This document shows, piece after piece, positions 41,022 to 52,786 of a stretch of DNA of 64,000 nucleotides. The notes beneath the pieces were generated by a model. It searched no databases. It saw only the letters and a list, made by a program, of their open reading frames with translations, and was not told where the DNA came from. Both the position numbers and the translations under genes were made by a program. The stretch's first letter is position 1. Each line of letters begins with the position of its first letter. This stretch comes from Gyromitra esculenta (taxonomy: Eukaryota; Ascomycota; Pezizomycetes; Pezizales; Discinaceae), in NCBI GenBank assembly GCA_038503075.1, contig JBCAML010000010.1:682001-746000 (forward strand), in the 5' to 3' direction.

Positions 41022-44000
41022 CTACAACTCTTTCTGAGCACAACCATAATGCACCACCAGCCCACTGAAATCGCATATACTATCAGTACAACCCCATGGA
41101 TGTAATCGGGGGGACGTCACATACCTTGCCAGCCTCAAAATAACGCTCGTCCCCAACCTCTTGTGACAAACCGGGCAAACTCTTTCCTCTCCCACAATAA
41201 CGCTCTGATTCCTACAGTCAAGCAGCAGCTTTTCTTGCACGTCTACGAGAAAGCTCTTCCTTAGCTGTGCCACCATCCTCTTCTCGCTCATCCGGCTATT
41301 CGTGTGTCGGATGCGGCTCTGGAAGTAGCTTTCTAGATCCGATATCTTGATGTCTTCTGGAATCAACTTCAGTGCGTCCGAAGCCTCCAGCCGTGCACCG
41401 TGGCGAGATAGGATCGCTAAAGCTGGGCCGAGCTGTTGTTTATGCGGAGCGGGAGGGCGAAGATATAGAGAAAGGAGTGTGTGGTATACAGTTGTTGGTT
41501 TTGACGCCTCTGCAGGGTCTTCTGGAGGGGAGGCATGGTGGATTTTCCTGCAGTATCTGTACTCCCTCACCATCAGCATAGTTCCAAATAAGTAGGTGGG
41601 TGTTTTTTCTTCTTACTCTTCAGCTTTCACGTGGTCCTGAAGCTTAAACACATAAATCTCCAACGCCGGCTTATGTTGCCCCATATTGCTCAACACCACT
41701 GCGCGCGCTTCATAGAAATCCGCATCGTCCCTCGGGAGCCACCCTAGTACCTTTTCATTGCGGTACTGTTTACTGCTCACCAAAAAGTTCAACAACTTCT
41801 CTCTCCACTTCTCTCTCTCTTCTTTCCGGTCGTCGAAATTGTCCTCCGTCAGAACAAGCAAGTACAGCCAAACCATCCTGGTATGGTACTCCGGAGTCGG
41901 ATCGTTCAGCTCGTTGATAATGTACTCGAGATACTGCACTGCAAGCATTCGATCCATTTCCTGCAAGTACTCAAGGACTCTCCCCCGAGGAAGCGATTCC
42001 GCGTTTTGCGAGTCTGTAGTGAATATCTCCATCCCAAGTTTCGGGTCTTCCTTTAATGGCCATCTTGCAAATTCGAGGATCAAGTCAATGTGATTAGCCT
42101 TCAGGTTCTGCAGGTATCCGACTGTTCTCTGCGGGCCATGGAGGGTGAGGGCGCGTGGGTCTTCTCGCTCCGCCTGGCCAAACTGCTTCAGGAGCTCTAG
42201 TGCTTCCTTGTGTAGTTCCTTCTGACATAAAAAGTCGACGAGCTCCGTGAACATCCCTAACTCTTGAAGCTTCTCGCTAACAACTGCCGGGTCTCCATGC
42301 TTCTGGATCCGAACAAATGGCCCGACTAGCCGGGGATTGGTGATAATGTATATCCTAAACAAGGTTGTATCTACAAGCTTAGCTGCCTGCAAAAGATTAT
42401 CTATTCGTGAGGATGTAGCTTCATCCCTGTACATATCAATCGCGTCTTTAGGGCTGGCAAAGCTGGCGTCAAAAAGATCTCGTTTCGATATAGACATCGG
42501 AGACGCAGTGCCTGTACCGTTAAAGGTGTCGAGGGGTTTGCCGTCAGCATTAAAATATTTAGATATCTTTTGGCGAGTTTCCGCAAGAAACGCGGCGAGC
42601 TCATTAGCAGCAGTCTTCAATTCTTCTCCCTGCAAGATAGGCGGTGCCTCAGGAACTGTCTGAGTGTGTTTCACAGTAATGCTTGCTGTATCGCTGGCGT
42701 CGTCTGGTATTACTATTGTGGGCCGTCTTACCCCAAATGAAAATATGGAGGCTGTTTCTGCGTTCCGTTTCATATGCGAGAGGTTTGATTTCTTTAGTTC
42801 AGCGAGGTAGGAGGGAGGAGCCGGTGGTGGTGGAGCCTTTCCGTTCTGTCCAGATGTCTCAACTCCCTTCTGCTTGCCGGGGCTTCCATTTTCCTTGCTA
42901 GGACTTGCGATTTTGACTGGGGTGGAGGTGCCATTAACCTCTGGTGCTGATACTTCCACATCCGGTACATTCTGTTCGGTTGGCTCAGTTGACTCTATCG
43001 CTTCCGTTGGTTCAGTCGATTCCACCGCCTCAGCTTCCTCAGTAGGTTCGGCTTCATCTGCTGATTCCGCTGATTCCTCCTCATTCTTACTAGTCTCACA
43101 AACGGACAGATCACCAGCAATGATCCTCGGGAATAGGCGGATGGCTCTCTCTGGAGGAGCCGACACCTTAGTGAAAAGGTCCATACTCTCCCGATATTTT
43201 CTCTTCTCGAATAGCCTTTCTGCCTTCAACATTTGCACTTCCCTCAGTTTTTCCTCTTTGCGGTCCTTCAGCAGCACGCTCTCAAGGATCTCCAGTAGGC
43301 TGATAGCTTCATCTAGATGTTCCCCGTTTACGAGCTGCTTGATTTGTGTTTCGTAATCCGCAGTGCTCATACGCCATACTTGAGCTGGTGAAGCAACATA
43401 AAAGAGTTTTCCTGCATGGACAAGGGAGACGTTTGGTGGAGGGACGTTCAAAGTGGAGACATTGGGAAGGTTGATGGTCTGGAGCAAGGTTTGTGTTGCA
43501 GGATTGCGGACCTCGAGATGTTGTTTGGAAATATTAAGGGAGACAAGGTAAGGGTATGAAAACACAACAGAATCTGGGGAAACAGGCCATGGAATCGGAG
43601 GTCTATTGGGAAGAACCTTGCCCTCTTTGTCGATGAAAAGACTCGTGGCTAGCAGGACACTAAGATCAGAAATTGAAATAGAAAGCCAGGTTCTGGGTAA
43701 ACTCACTGTCCTTGACCAGCAGAAGCTCGTCCCCCCCAAGATGAGTACTCAAAGGTTTGGAGCCCCACCCCCCCATTCCCATATACGCCGACCACCCAGT
43801 TTGCTCGCCCCCACCAGCCCCTGCAGCAACACCATTACCTTTACCCTCCGGTGGTACGATCTCTTCGATAGCTCCAGTTTGCGCATTGATAGTCACAAAT
43901 CCTCCAGGTAGCCCCGCAACAACCTTCTGCCCGCTAGCCCAAGTGAGCGACCGGATAGTTCCATTCAACACTACTTCCTTGCCTTCCTGGAATTCTTCAT

Positions 44001-44525
44001 CGTGCCATGAATAAAGTAGCAATCTTTTCTTGATACCAATTGCCAATCGACTGACAATGCTTGGTATCTGTGTAATTTCGTCTTTTTCGATATTGCTCGT
44101 GACGGCGAACGTTGAAGCTCCCTTTGTCTTCGTTAAGGTTTCGGTGAGAACGTAGCTGTTTAGGTCGTGGATGTGAACGTAATTGTCGCTAAGGGTAACA
44201 AGAATCTGCGCCTCTTTAATGCAGGCCAGAAGCTCGATAGACCTCCGCGAGAACTTCTCAATTGTGCGTAAAAGCGACAGAGATATCTCGGGGGCGTCGG
44301 GGTCGAGCACCTGGTATACCCGGAGGGTGCCGTTGGAGAGGCCTAACAAGAGCTTGTCGCCTATGGAGCAGGAAGCACACATAACGTCAGCTGGAAGAAC
44401 TAGTAATGCAGGCACAAAAAATACCACGGTACCGGGATAATACCGTATGCCAGCAAAGACTCGATCTTGAAGCGGTCCCTGGGGCCAAGCTCCAGAACCG
44501 AGCGGGCATTGAAGGCGTTGAGCAT
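41022..44525 (-). CDS. VPS39: Vps39/Vam6, HOPS tethering subunit
   Basis: Five exons: 44525-44444, 44360-43707, 43648-41617, 41565-41125 and 41064-41022, totalling 1,083 residues. Vps39 is a HOPS subunit that links Ypt7/Rab7 to vacuole fusion. An N-terminal CNH-type beta propeller (about residues 20-300: IESLLAYGDKLLLGLSNG, WASGQKVVAGLPGGFVTI) is followed by a low-complexity acidic repeat (SAEPTE-like, residues about 410-460), an alpha-solenoid with a CHCR-like region, and a C-terminal zinc-binding block (CPVCHKRLGTSVI ... HYGC). The start matches homologues beginning MLxAF. Introns are 83, 58, 51 and 60 nt. The 51-nt one was placed where the frame and the alternating EEY sequence fit; its 3' splice site is the least certain. 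Confidence 0.9.
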
Positions 44526-44981
44526 GGCGGGATTGAGCCGGCTCGCAGCGACGGGCAATTCTTCAGGAACTGGATAGCCGGACACAGGATAACTGAGACG
44601 GGAGAATAAAGATCATGTAGGTATCGTTTGATGGTGGAAAGGGTGTCTGCTGGAGAGGAGACAGTCGAGAGACTGACCACACCAACCCAGTTGGTTGACG
44701 CAGGATGAAGTCGCGAAACGGCCAACAGTGCCAAGCATTAAGGCTGGGTGCCGAGCGACGGGCCGAGTGTGTCTATTGGCCAGAGCCTCAACTCCACTCA
44801 CTTCCCTGCCCAACACTTTCTGTATGACATCGCTATTTGACATTCGTGCTACACACCCTTTTATATATCCATTATTCGTAACCCCACAACAAGGTTTTGT
44901 ATAGTACAGTACAGCAGAAGTAGATAGACAAAATAGTTAACTGGTACTTTTAATTCTGGAAATTATTTCTCCCTCAGCCCT
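44526..44981. other. VPS39 5' region and NOP7 3' region
   Basis: Both flanking genes are on the minus strand. A 76-codon frame (44843-44613, minus) starts with ATG upstream of the VPS39 start and could be an upstream ORF. I do not recognise its product. Confidence 0.4.
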
Positions 44982-47172
44982 CTATGCCTTTGCCTTCTTC
45001 TTTTCCTTATCCAACTTTCTCCGCTTTTCCCTTAAGTTCTCGACCTCGTCTTCCTTCTTCTTGTTCGAGAACTGCATCTTCTCATATAGCTTGCGCTTCC
45101 TCCTCGACATCATGATTTTCTGCATTTCCTTCTGTTCCTCCTCCTCCCTCTCTTGCTTGCTCTTCTTCTTCTTCTTGTCCTTCTTCTTCTTGTCTCCAGC
45201 TGGCAATTTAACACCTGCTGCCTCCGCCTCCAGCTCCCGTTGGTATTCCTGTTGTGCCTTTTCCTCCTCGTCTGCAGATTCCTCCTCTTCATCCTCGACG
45301 CCCAAGTCAACAGCTTCAATCTCCTCTTCCTCTTCATCGCCACTCTCAAGATCTTCGTCCATCCCATTGTCTACCTCCTCTTCCCCCTCGCTCTCCTCCT
45401 CTCCAGCAGCACCAGGTGCATTTGGATCATACGTTTTCTCATCAATCTTGACCCAAGGGCTCAGATGAGGAGGTAATAGCGCGCCAGGACCATACTCGTT
45501 TGGCGAAAGTAATTTCCCAGCATTAACACAGTCCCAAATATACTGAGGCTGAACATAAATGCGTCCCGGGATGCGTCCATTGATCCTTTTTGGCTTTGAC
45601 GAGTCCCCCATTTCCTCGTCCTCGCCAGACTCTGGGGCAGGTGGAAGCGCGGCTTGGTTGATTGGTGGACGATCCACGATCTGGTGAGTAATTGAGGGGT
45701 CCGACTCGTTTTCTGTGAATGCGCCATCTCCAAGAACTAGATCCCAGCCAATCCGCTTGCATCCGAAAGACCGCAAAAGGAATTCCAATGGCTGTCTAGG
45801 AGTCTCGCGAGATAGGAAGAACGTAAAGGGTGTAAAGAGATTTGGAGGGTCTGCAGCTCCGGCGGTCCCAACGTTGCTCATATGTGGCTGCAGTAAGATA
45901 TCAGCTCCGCTTGTGGTGGCTGGTTGGAAAGTATCAATTGTAGCTTCTCCGGCCGCGGCGTCGTCTTCCTCTTGAGCCTGATTGGTTGTTTCTTCTTCAT
46001 CATTCTCCTTCAAAGACGCAATTTTCTCACCGAGTGAGGCCATCTGCTTGGACATGGCTCTCGTGTTCTTCTGGTCCTTGCCCGCGGCAGGGAGAAGACC
46101 AACACTCTTCGCCTCCAAACTAAACGCCCTTAGACCAGCGCCCTTTGCATCTGCCTCCTCGTCGAACTTGGGGGGGTACACCAGTCCCTCCTGGGTATAA
46201 AGCCTGAATAACACAAACCCGACCAATGTGCTGTAGAACTCTACGAAAGTATGCATGATCCTAAAATCCACATCCACCGGAACATTCTGCGCAAATTTAT
46301 ACGGAACCAGCCAAAGCACATCCTGCCCCTGAATCTCCGCTTGATAGTAGATACCCTTGATCGACAAGAAACTCTTCCTCAGCGAATTCGTACGGATGAT
46401 GTAGTGTTGCCATTCATTAGTGAGTTTCTCACAAGTAGCAATAGTCTCGAGAGGGAGATTATGATTGGTAGGCAGATTCGAGAACAGGAAAAGCATCGAT
46501 ACGGCATCATCGAGATCGCGCAGCGCATCAGTAAATGTAGGATACCGCTCCTTCACGATATGGTCGAGCTTGACCTGTGGCTTACTGGTCTGCTCGAGTC
46601 GCTTGGCATCGGAATAGTCGCCACGGCCGAGCGCTTTTGAAAGCTTCTTCGCAAACGCTTTATGGTCGCGGAATTTCTGGAGAACGGGCTCGTGGAGAAG
46701 GTATTGGATATCTTTTGTCTATGGCAGTCGAGTTGTATTAGCTTTGCTCTTTTTTTTCTTCCCTTTGTTCATATACGCAGAGTTGGGGTAATGGCACATA
46801 CGTAGTAAAAAGTTGTAGCAGCGGTAGATCCCTTATTCGCCTTCTTTTTGTTTCGAGGCTCGCGAGGGTAAATTCCTGTAGAAATCAGTCAGATGAACTG
46901 AACGCGCAAGGGGCTCCAATACATCGGTTCTATACCTTTAAAGATACATAGTCTTCGGAAGTCTGGCAGTGAAACTTGAAGTTTCCTGACGGCCTTGGTC
47001 CTGGTTATGAAGTTTTTTGCATTCCCGGAGGTACCTATTTCGCCAGCTTGTCAGTGAAACGAAAAGAAAAAACCAAACTGCGCCAGAGAAATTTCGCAAA
47101 AGACGGAATTGATCTTCCTCTTTTGCGACGAAAGGTAGAAGGAAAATTACCCTTCTTCTTAATGCGACCCAT
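44982..47172 (-). CDS. NOP7: Pescadillo homologue Nop7, 60S ribosome biogenesis
   Basis: Four exons: 47172-47151 (22 nt), 47034-46936, 46875-46802 and 46718-44982, giving 643 residues. Nop7 forms the PeBoW complex with Erb1 and Ytm1 for 27S pre-rRNA maturation in the nucleolus. The N-terminus is the typical [17 protein letters not shown], followed by [12 protein letters not shown] and the conserved pescadillo domain with [14 protein letters not shown] and [20 protein letters not shown] domain lies at about residues 358-475 ([21 protein letters not shown]). The tail is acidic, then lysine-rich with coiled coil. Introns of 116, 60 and 83 nt are supported by frame and CTGAC-like branch sites. 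Confidence 0.93.
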
Positions 47173-48065
47173 TTTGATTGCGATTTGCTATGGTCAGAAT
47201 GTTGCTTGCTGTTGGTTGCGGTGGGAAGAGAAGAATGGTCTGGGGGTTTTTTTTCTTTAGGTGCTCTATGGGTGCTAGTGGTGTTGCGGCTCTATTACCC
47301 CGCAACAAGGGTATTGTTTCAGCTTGGTGGGAATCTGTAGAGCTGTCTAGCACGTGTATCTCCCAAAGCAGTTATTGTGACTGGATAGGTGACAAATTGC
47401 GAATAACTGTTGAGGTCTAGGGTTTTGTCTTACTTCATCATTCAGTTGGGAGTCACCGTAGCTTTGATGGAAGAGGTGTTGGTAAATCATCTATACCTAT
47501 GTGCAGATTATCATTATTCAGGATTATCCTTGGTTGTGTGGAATCTCTACTAGGATCCAACCCTAGCTTGGTTTCTACAGCTCAAGAATTCTATACAAAA
47601 GATAACGACAGGATTATCGATGGATATAAACATGTTTGAGACTGATGATACACGTATATTAAGAATTTTCGTGGCTTCAACTGCGTATGGGCACGGAGCT
47701 AGTTCGCAAGATAATCTCATGTAGTTACTTGTGCTCTGTGGATACTTCCTTCCTTCCGCAAAACTACAACTATTGATTTTTCTGTAGCAGCTGTGTCAAG
47801 TAATCTAGGGCTAGGAAATCTCGGCGAATTTTCTACTTCTTATCGTAAGATGCTAGAAATAGGTGTGGAAATATGGGATCAGCTGATTTTGGAAGTTCAT
47901 TCAACTAGTGCAGCTAACACAGAAGAGAGAGACGAAGGAGGCGATTCTGTCATTCCGATTAAACATATCATTCCCAAAATGTGTATCGATATATCCTCGA
48001 ACTACGCACTCCAAGCCATGTAACCCTCCATAAGAAAATCCCCTATCAGACCGAGTGATTCTACA
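47173..48065. other. Intergenic, NOP7 to the small-protein gene
   Basis: AT-rich with no ORF, tRNA or repeat I can support. Confidence 0.6.
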
Positions 48066-48501
48066 TCACTGACCCGACAAATGCGTAGGTGCACCAGTTC
48101 CTTCAAGCAGACCAGTGTCAGCAACAGCTACCAATGCCACGAGCACATGTGCTGCTAGAAAGTAGGGGGTAAAACAAAAACATACCTTTAGGCTTCACAA
48201 TATTCCCATGAGCATCCCTCACTTCCGAATTCTGCTTCGCCCACGCCTTCCCCTCCTCCGTCTGACTCCAATGCTTCCCAGCCTTAATCAGCTCGAGTTC
48301 CTCCTTGGTAACCTTAGTTTCCGGATAACGCCCAAACCCCCTGGACTCAAAGGCGGCCTCGATGACCGATAGCGGAGCGTTAATCCCGGCTTCGCGAGCG
48401 ATATCTGGGATCTCCATTCGACGGTGTTCAGCGTCTTTAGTTGCCGTTGCAACAAGGCGGTCGATTTGTTCTTCAGTAAGCTTCTGCTGGAGATCAGACA
48501 T
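48066..48501 (-). CDS. Small unrecognised protein (125 residues)
   Basis: Exons 48501-48186 and 48127-48066 give 125 residues. I do not recognise it. The N-terminal half is helical with charged residues (LTEEQIDRLVATATKDAEH), and a motif resembling a small helical domain follows (IAREAGINAPLSVIEAAFES). A lysine-rich stretch (KHWSQTEEGKAWAKQ) and a short hydrophobic tail complete it. The intron is probably 58 nt (donor GTATGT, acceptor TTGGTAG). A shorter 31-nt acceptor choice also keeps the frame but would be unusually short. It stands alone, about 1 kb from its neighbours. Confidence 0.65.
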
Positions 48502-49510
48502 GATGTGGGGATTTGTTTGTGTAGTGGTAGGCTATAGTTTTGTGGATTGGTATTGTGGATTGAGGATGTGAGGACTTAGTGGGCCTAAAGAGAGGGGTCT
48601 GAGCTATGGAGCTCTAGTGTACGTCATGCTCAGCCACGGATAGACAGGGCCACCCCGCCGTATGTATTGATCCATGTGCAAGACTTGTGGGGGATATATA
48701 ATCCCACTGAGCTTAGATACATGCGCTCCACCACTATTTATTTTTCTATTCGAGAAAGCTTCAGAATCTGCTGCTTCAGCCCATATCTCGAGGGTTAGGG
48801 TTGACTGGTAGGCTCTGCATTGTCATGTCATGTCACTCGGTTGGTGGGACCGTCAAAAACCCCTTCTTGAAGGTGACTAGGGGTCACTTAGTCGGCTATT
48901 AAGCCAACACCTCGACTACCCTGATGGGTGATGTCGTGAAGAAGATGCTATAATTTGGGAGCTTGATCTTCTCTTTCTCGAGGTGGTTGATGTGACTAGG
49001 GATTGGGTGTATGGCCCTTTTTAGATTATTAGAACTTTAGAGGCTTGATTTACTAATCTTTAACCCAAGCTAACTTAGATTTCTATAAGCAGGCTACCGG
49101 GGTTGTGTGCAACGAAAATTATTGAGCGTCGTTCTGTCTAGATGGGGTTATTTGACACCCTGTAATCGGGTGATATATTGCCTTGGAGTATGTAACTGTT
49201 TCGAGCTGTGATCCTTACAGCTGTCTGATGACTTACTTTGACTGATCTCTGACTTATTTTGCTCGAATTTGACACACGAGAGTTTGATAGCGAGGCGTTT
49301 CGCAATAGCACAAGATCGAAATGAAGTTGGTTGCTTCGTCAGTTGTTTCGCCCAAACCTTATTTCAACCCTAATTCCAGGGTTAGGGCTACATTAAGAGG
49401 AAACGAAAAAAAACGTGGAGCCGCACGTCACAAGTCGAAGTCTAGTGGGCCAGAAATACTTCGCATTCAAACCGTGCCCATGAGAGACCCCTGACACTAT
49501 TAGATCCAAA
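48502..49510. other. Intergenic, no feature identified
   Basis: AT-rich; no coding, RNA or repeat feature supported. Confidence 0.55.
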
Positions 49511-51478
49511 ATGCCCGTGAGAGTGAAACTCACTTCACAAGCTGTGGAAGAATACATTCCTAGCAATTCTCCGGGAAAACGTGCTGCCTCAGTCCCTGCG
49601 ACAGCTTCCACGGCAAAGAAGTCGAAAACCACTCTTACGGCTTCCAAGAAACGGGCAATTTCGGTGGTTGCAACGGCTTCCCCGAAAAAGAAATCAAAGC
49701 CAAGTCGTGAGAAATGTATAAATTTCTAATCTTTATTGGGCTCAATTCCTCATGCTAACACAATCGACAAGTGTATGGTTGTACCTATTCTGGCTGTGAT
49801 AAGTCTTTTGTCCGTCCATGTCGCCTTGAGGAACATCTTCGATCTCACACTGGCGAACGACCTTATAAATGCACATCCGATCCAGAAAACTGTGATAAAT
49901 CCTTCTTACGGGAATCACATCTCAAAGCTCATGTCAAGGCTTTACATCTGAAGGAGAAGAATCTGAGATGTACTTTCCTGGTAGCTCCTGGCTCGGAAGA
50001 CGATAGAGGTGAATTTGGGTTCAAGCGCAAAGCCAGTGAAATTGCAATTGCACCTGGAAATGATGAAGGTTCGGATGACGAGGAGGAGGAGGCGCTAAGA
50101 GAATGCGGGGCGAGGTTTTGTACAAACCAGCAGTTGAAAAGACATATGGAAAGTCATATGAAAACCATGCCGCATATTGTGAGTTTTTTCCTGATCAGGT
50201 ATACGCTATTTACATTTAAACACTACTTACTCTTTTTCCCCCTCTAGTGTACAGAATATCCACCATGTTCTGCTGGATTCCGAAAGCGTGGGCCGTTGCG
50301 TCGTCATATCCGCTCAGTTCATCTAAACGTTTTGCCATGGGCGTGCCAGCTTCAGGACATAAACAACCATGATAAACTATGCACCGCAGCTTTCGATACC
50401 AAGGGTAAATTGGGGGGGCATATAGACACAGTGCACAAGCGTATGATGCCGGCATTGTATACTTGTGCCATGTGTATGATCACATCAAGTGATCAAATGG
50501 ATGCACTAGGAAACGGTAGCCCGGGAAAGAGCGAACCATTGACAGAGGCTGAAGGCCATATAGATAACCTCAATCCCGCCCAAGATCTCGAATTTGGTAC
50601 CTCTACTCCTTTCCCCATCATTAAATCTATACTCGTTCCCGACTCCAACGAGATAGCTCCAGACCCGGAAACCGCCAAAGAACAGGGCAGAATGGGTTTT
50701 AAGACCTTCCAGGAATTACGGAGACACACAATCGAGATGCATCCGCCCACCTGCAAGCACTGCGGTTACACTTGCAAAAACAGCAGAAACCTCCGAATCC
50801 ACATTAAAAATAGCCATGGCGCTGGCGTAAACGAGAGGAGGATTTTCCCATGTGAAACCTGCGAGGCAACCTTTACTAAAGTAAGCATGCCATACCTCCC
50901 TCTAACCATAAACTTGCTAACAGCGACTTTCGCAGAAACATGCCCTCAAAATCCACATCAACCGCGTCCACGAGCATCTCCGGCCATTCATATGTACCCA
51001 CGCTCCCTGCACCAAAACTTACGGCTACAAAGCACAACTCACGCGCCACATTGAAAATCACCACTCCGGCCGAAAACCCAAACCCAAACCCACCCGCAAA
51101 AAATCTAGAGAGGCGCCTGGACTGATTGCCCAACTCACAGGCGTAGGATACGAAGATAGCGGTAGAAACATCAAATGTGTTGTTGAGGAATGTCCGTATC
51201 GGTTCTTTAGAATGTATGATCTAAAGTCGCATCTGATGAGCGTGAAGCATGGATTCACGGACGGTCAGATGGACGAGTTAATGATTGAAGCCGAGAGGGT
51301 TGCGATGGGAGAGACGGAAGATGAGGAAGACGAGGAGACGGATGAGAGCGGGAGCTCGGGGATTGAGAGTGATGATGATGATGAGCATAATATTGGGATG
51401 GGGTATGCGGATTTGTGGGACAATATGTCGGATATGGAGATTGTGTCGGATATGGAGGTTGATAAAGATAAAGAGTGA
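49511..51478 (+). CDS. PZF1: Transcription factor IIIA-like C2H2 zinc-finger protein
   Basis: Four exons: 49511-49706, 49772-50178, 50248-50880 and 50936-51478, giving 592 residues. TFIIIA binds the internal control region of 5S rRNA genes to recruit Pol III. About ten C2H2 fingers are visible. The first, CTYSGCDKSF...HLRSHTGERP, is typical, and the second has a longer Cys-Cys loop. The third and sixth carry insertions of about 50 and over 70 residues with acidic and serine-rich sequence (residues about 135-190 and 300-370). The last finger, CVVEECPYRFFRM...H, is separated by a basic linker, as in fission yeast TFIIIA. An acidic tail ends the protein. Introns are 65, 69 and 55 nt with TGCTAAC-like branch sites. 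The lysine/serine-rich N-terminus is variable. Confidence 0.82.
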
Positions 51479-52786
51479 TAGACGAATTCTGAGGGTCTAG
51501 TGGCCCGAGCATTCACTTTTAAGGGTTAATTCGAGTATGAGATTAGATACTGAAATACATATAATGGATTTAGTAGAGACCTAGAGCACGTTTTTCACGT
51601 AGAAGCACTAAATTCCAACTTAATACTTCCGTAACGCTGAGTCTTACAAATACTACCTATTGGCCAGTATTTCACCTCTAATAAGTATTTAACGAGTATA
51701 CAATGATAACTTGTAAATCGGATATACGCCTGTAGGGAAATAAAAGCGCCGCACCTAGTGACAGAAAGCTCCAGAGCTAGTAGAGTTCCTTCTCTGGCAC
51801 ATCGACACGACGCTGGGGCGATTCGAACTCGAGCCTTCGATCCTCTAGATAACCCAATTAGGACTCTATAATATTGTACAAGTCGTTTGGATTGAAAATA
51901 TAGGCTTTTAGCTGTGTTTCAGGCTACCCCTTAAAACAATTTCGCTTCTAGATATCGCCATTAACATCGATGCTACCACCACCACCGTACGCATAAAAGC
52001 CAATTGTCTTTCGCAAATAGTCTGGCTTGTGCTTGTATTTCCTGCTTGTCGCGACCTTTCCACTTTTGTAGTGATTCTGGAGACAATTGCACTCTACTGG
52101 ATATACTTATGAGATTTGCGAAAGTGTGAAGCAGTAGTCTAGCCTCCATGATCGCTCATTGATGAGATTGAAGAATTATTTAGACGCTAGCAATGCAGGA
52201 AGAGAAATTTCAAGCAATAGGAAATGACAACAACGCTGGGAATGAGAATCAACACATCTACAATTGGGCAACTGAATTAGTCATGTATTATCACTCGGAA
52301 ATATACTGGCAATCGAACTCTTCGTGCCTAATATTCCAACAGATACCTGAATAACTGCTGCTAGTAGTATTCTGGCGAGAAACATCGCGAGAGTTGCTGG
52401 TAGATAACAGACAGATTCAACTCATATCCCATCCCTTAATCACAGATCACGTGCTTATAACGTCCAACTCATCTCAAAAAACCACTCATAGCAAACCCTT
52501 TCACACAAACACAGCTTGAAAAGGTTGGTATTCCATTCGCACAGTACGTTGCCCCCCCATAAACCATACCGCCAAAATAGACAGTAAGAGATATATCTAT
52601 GTTCAATTCCATTTCCGCCACCCCTCAAGGCATCCTCACACAGTTTGCGGAAAGGAAAAAAAGGTGAAAAAAAAACCCCTGCCGGATTGGGAAAAGAAAT
52701 TGCTCCACGAAAAAAAAGTAGTTAGGAAAATTGTAGACAAAAAACCAACAAGTAACCTCATCCAAGTTCAACGCGCTAGGCTAAAA
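51479..52786. other. Intergenic, TFIIIA to ALA1, with a tRNA-like remnant
   Basis: AT-rich and non-coding. On the minus strand near 51805-51875 a GTTCGAATC B-box-like motif follows a D-loop-like CCTAATTGGG. Too little lies between the two boxes for a functional tRNA, so at most this is a tRNA-derived remnant. Confidence 0.35.
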
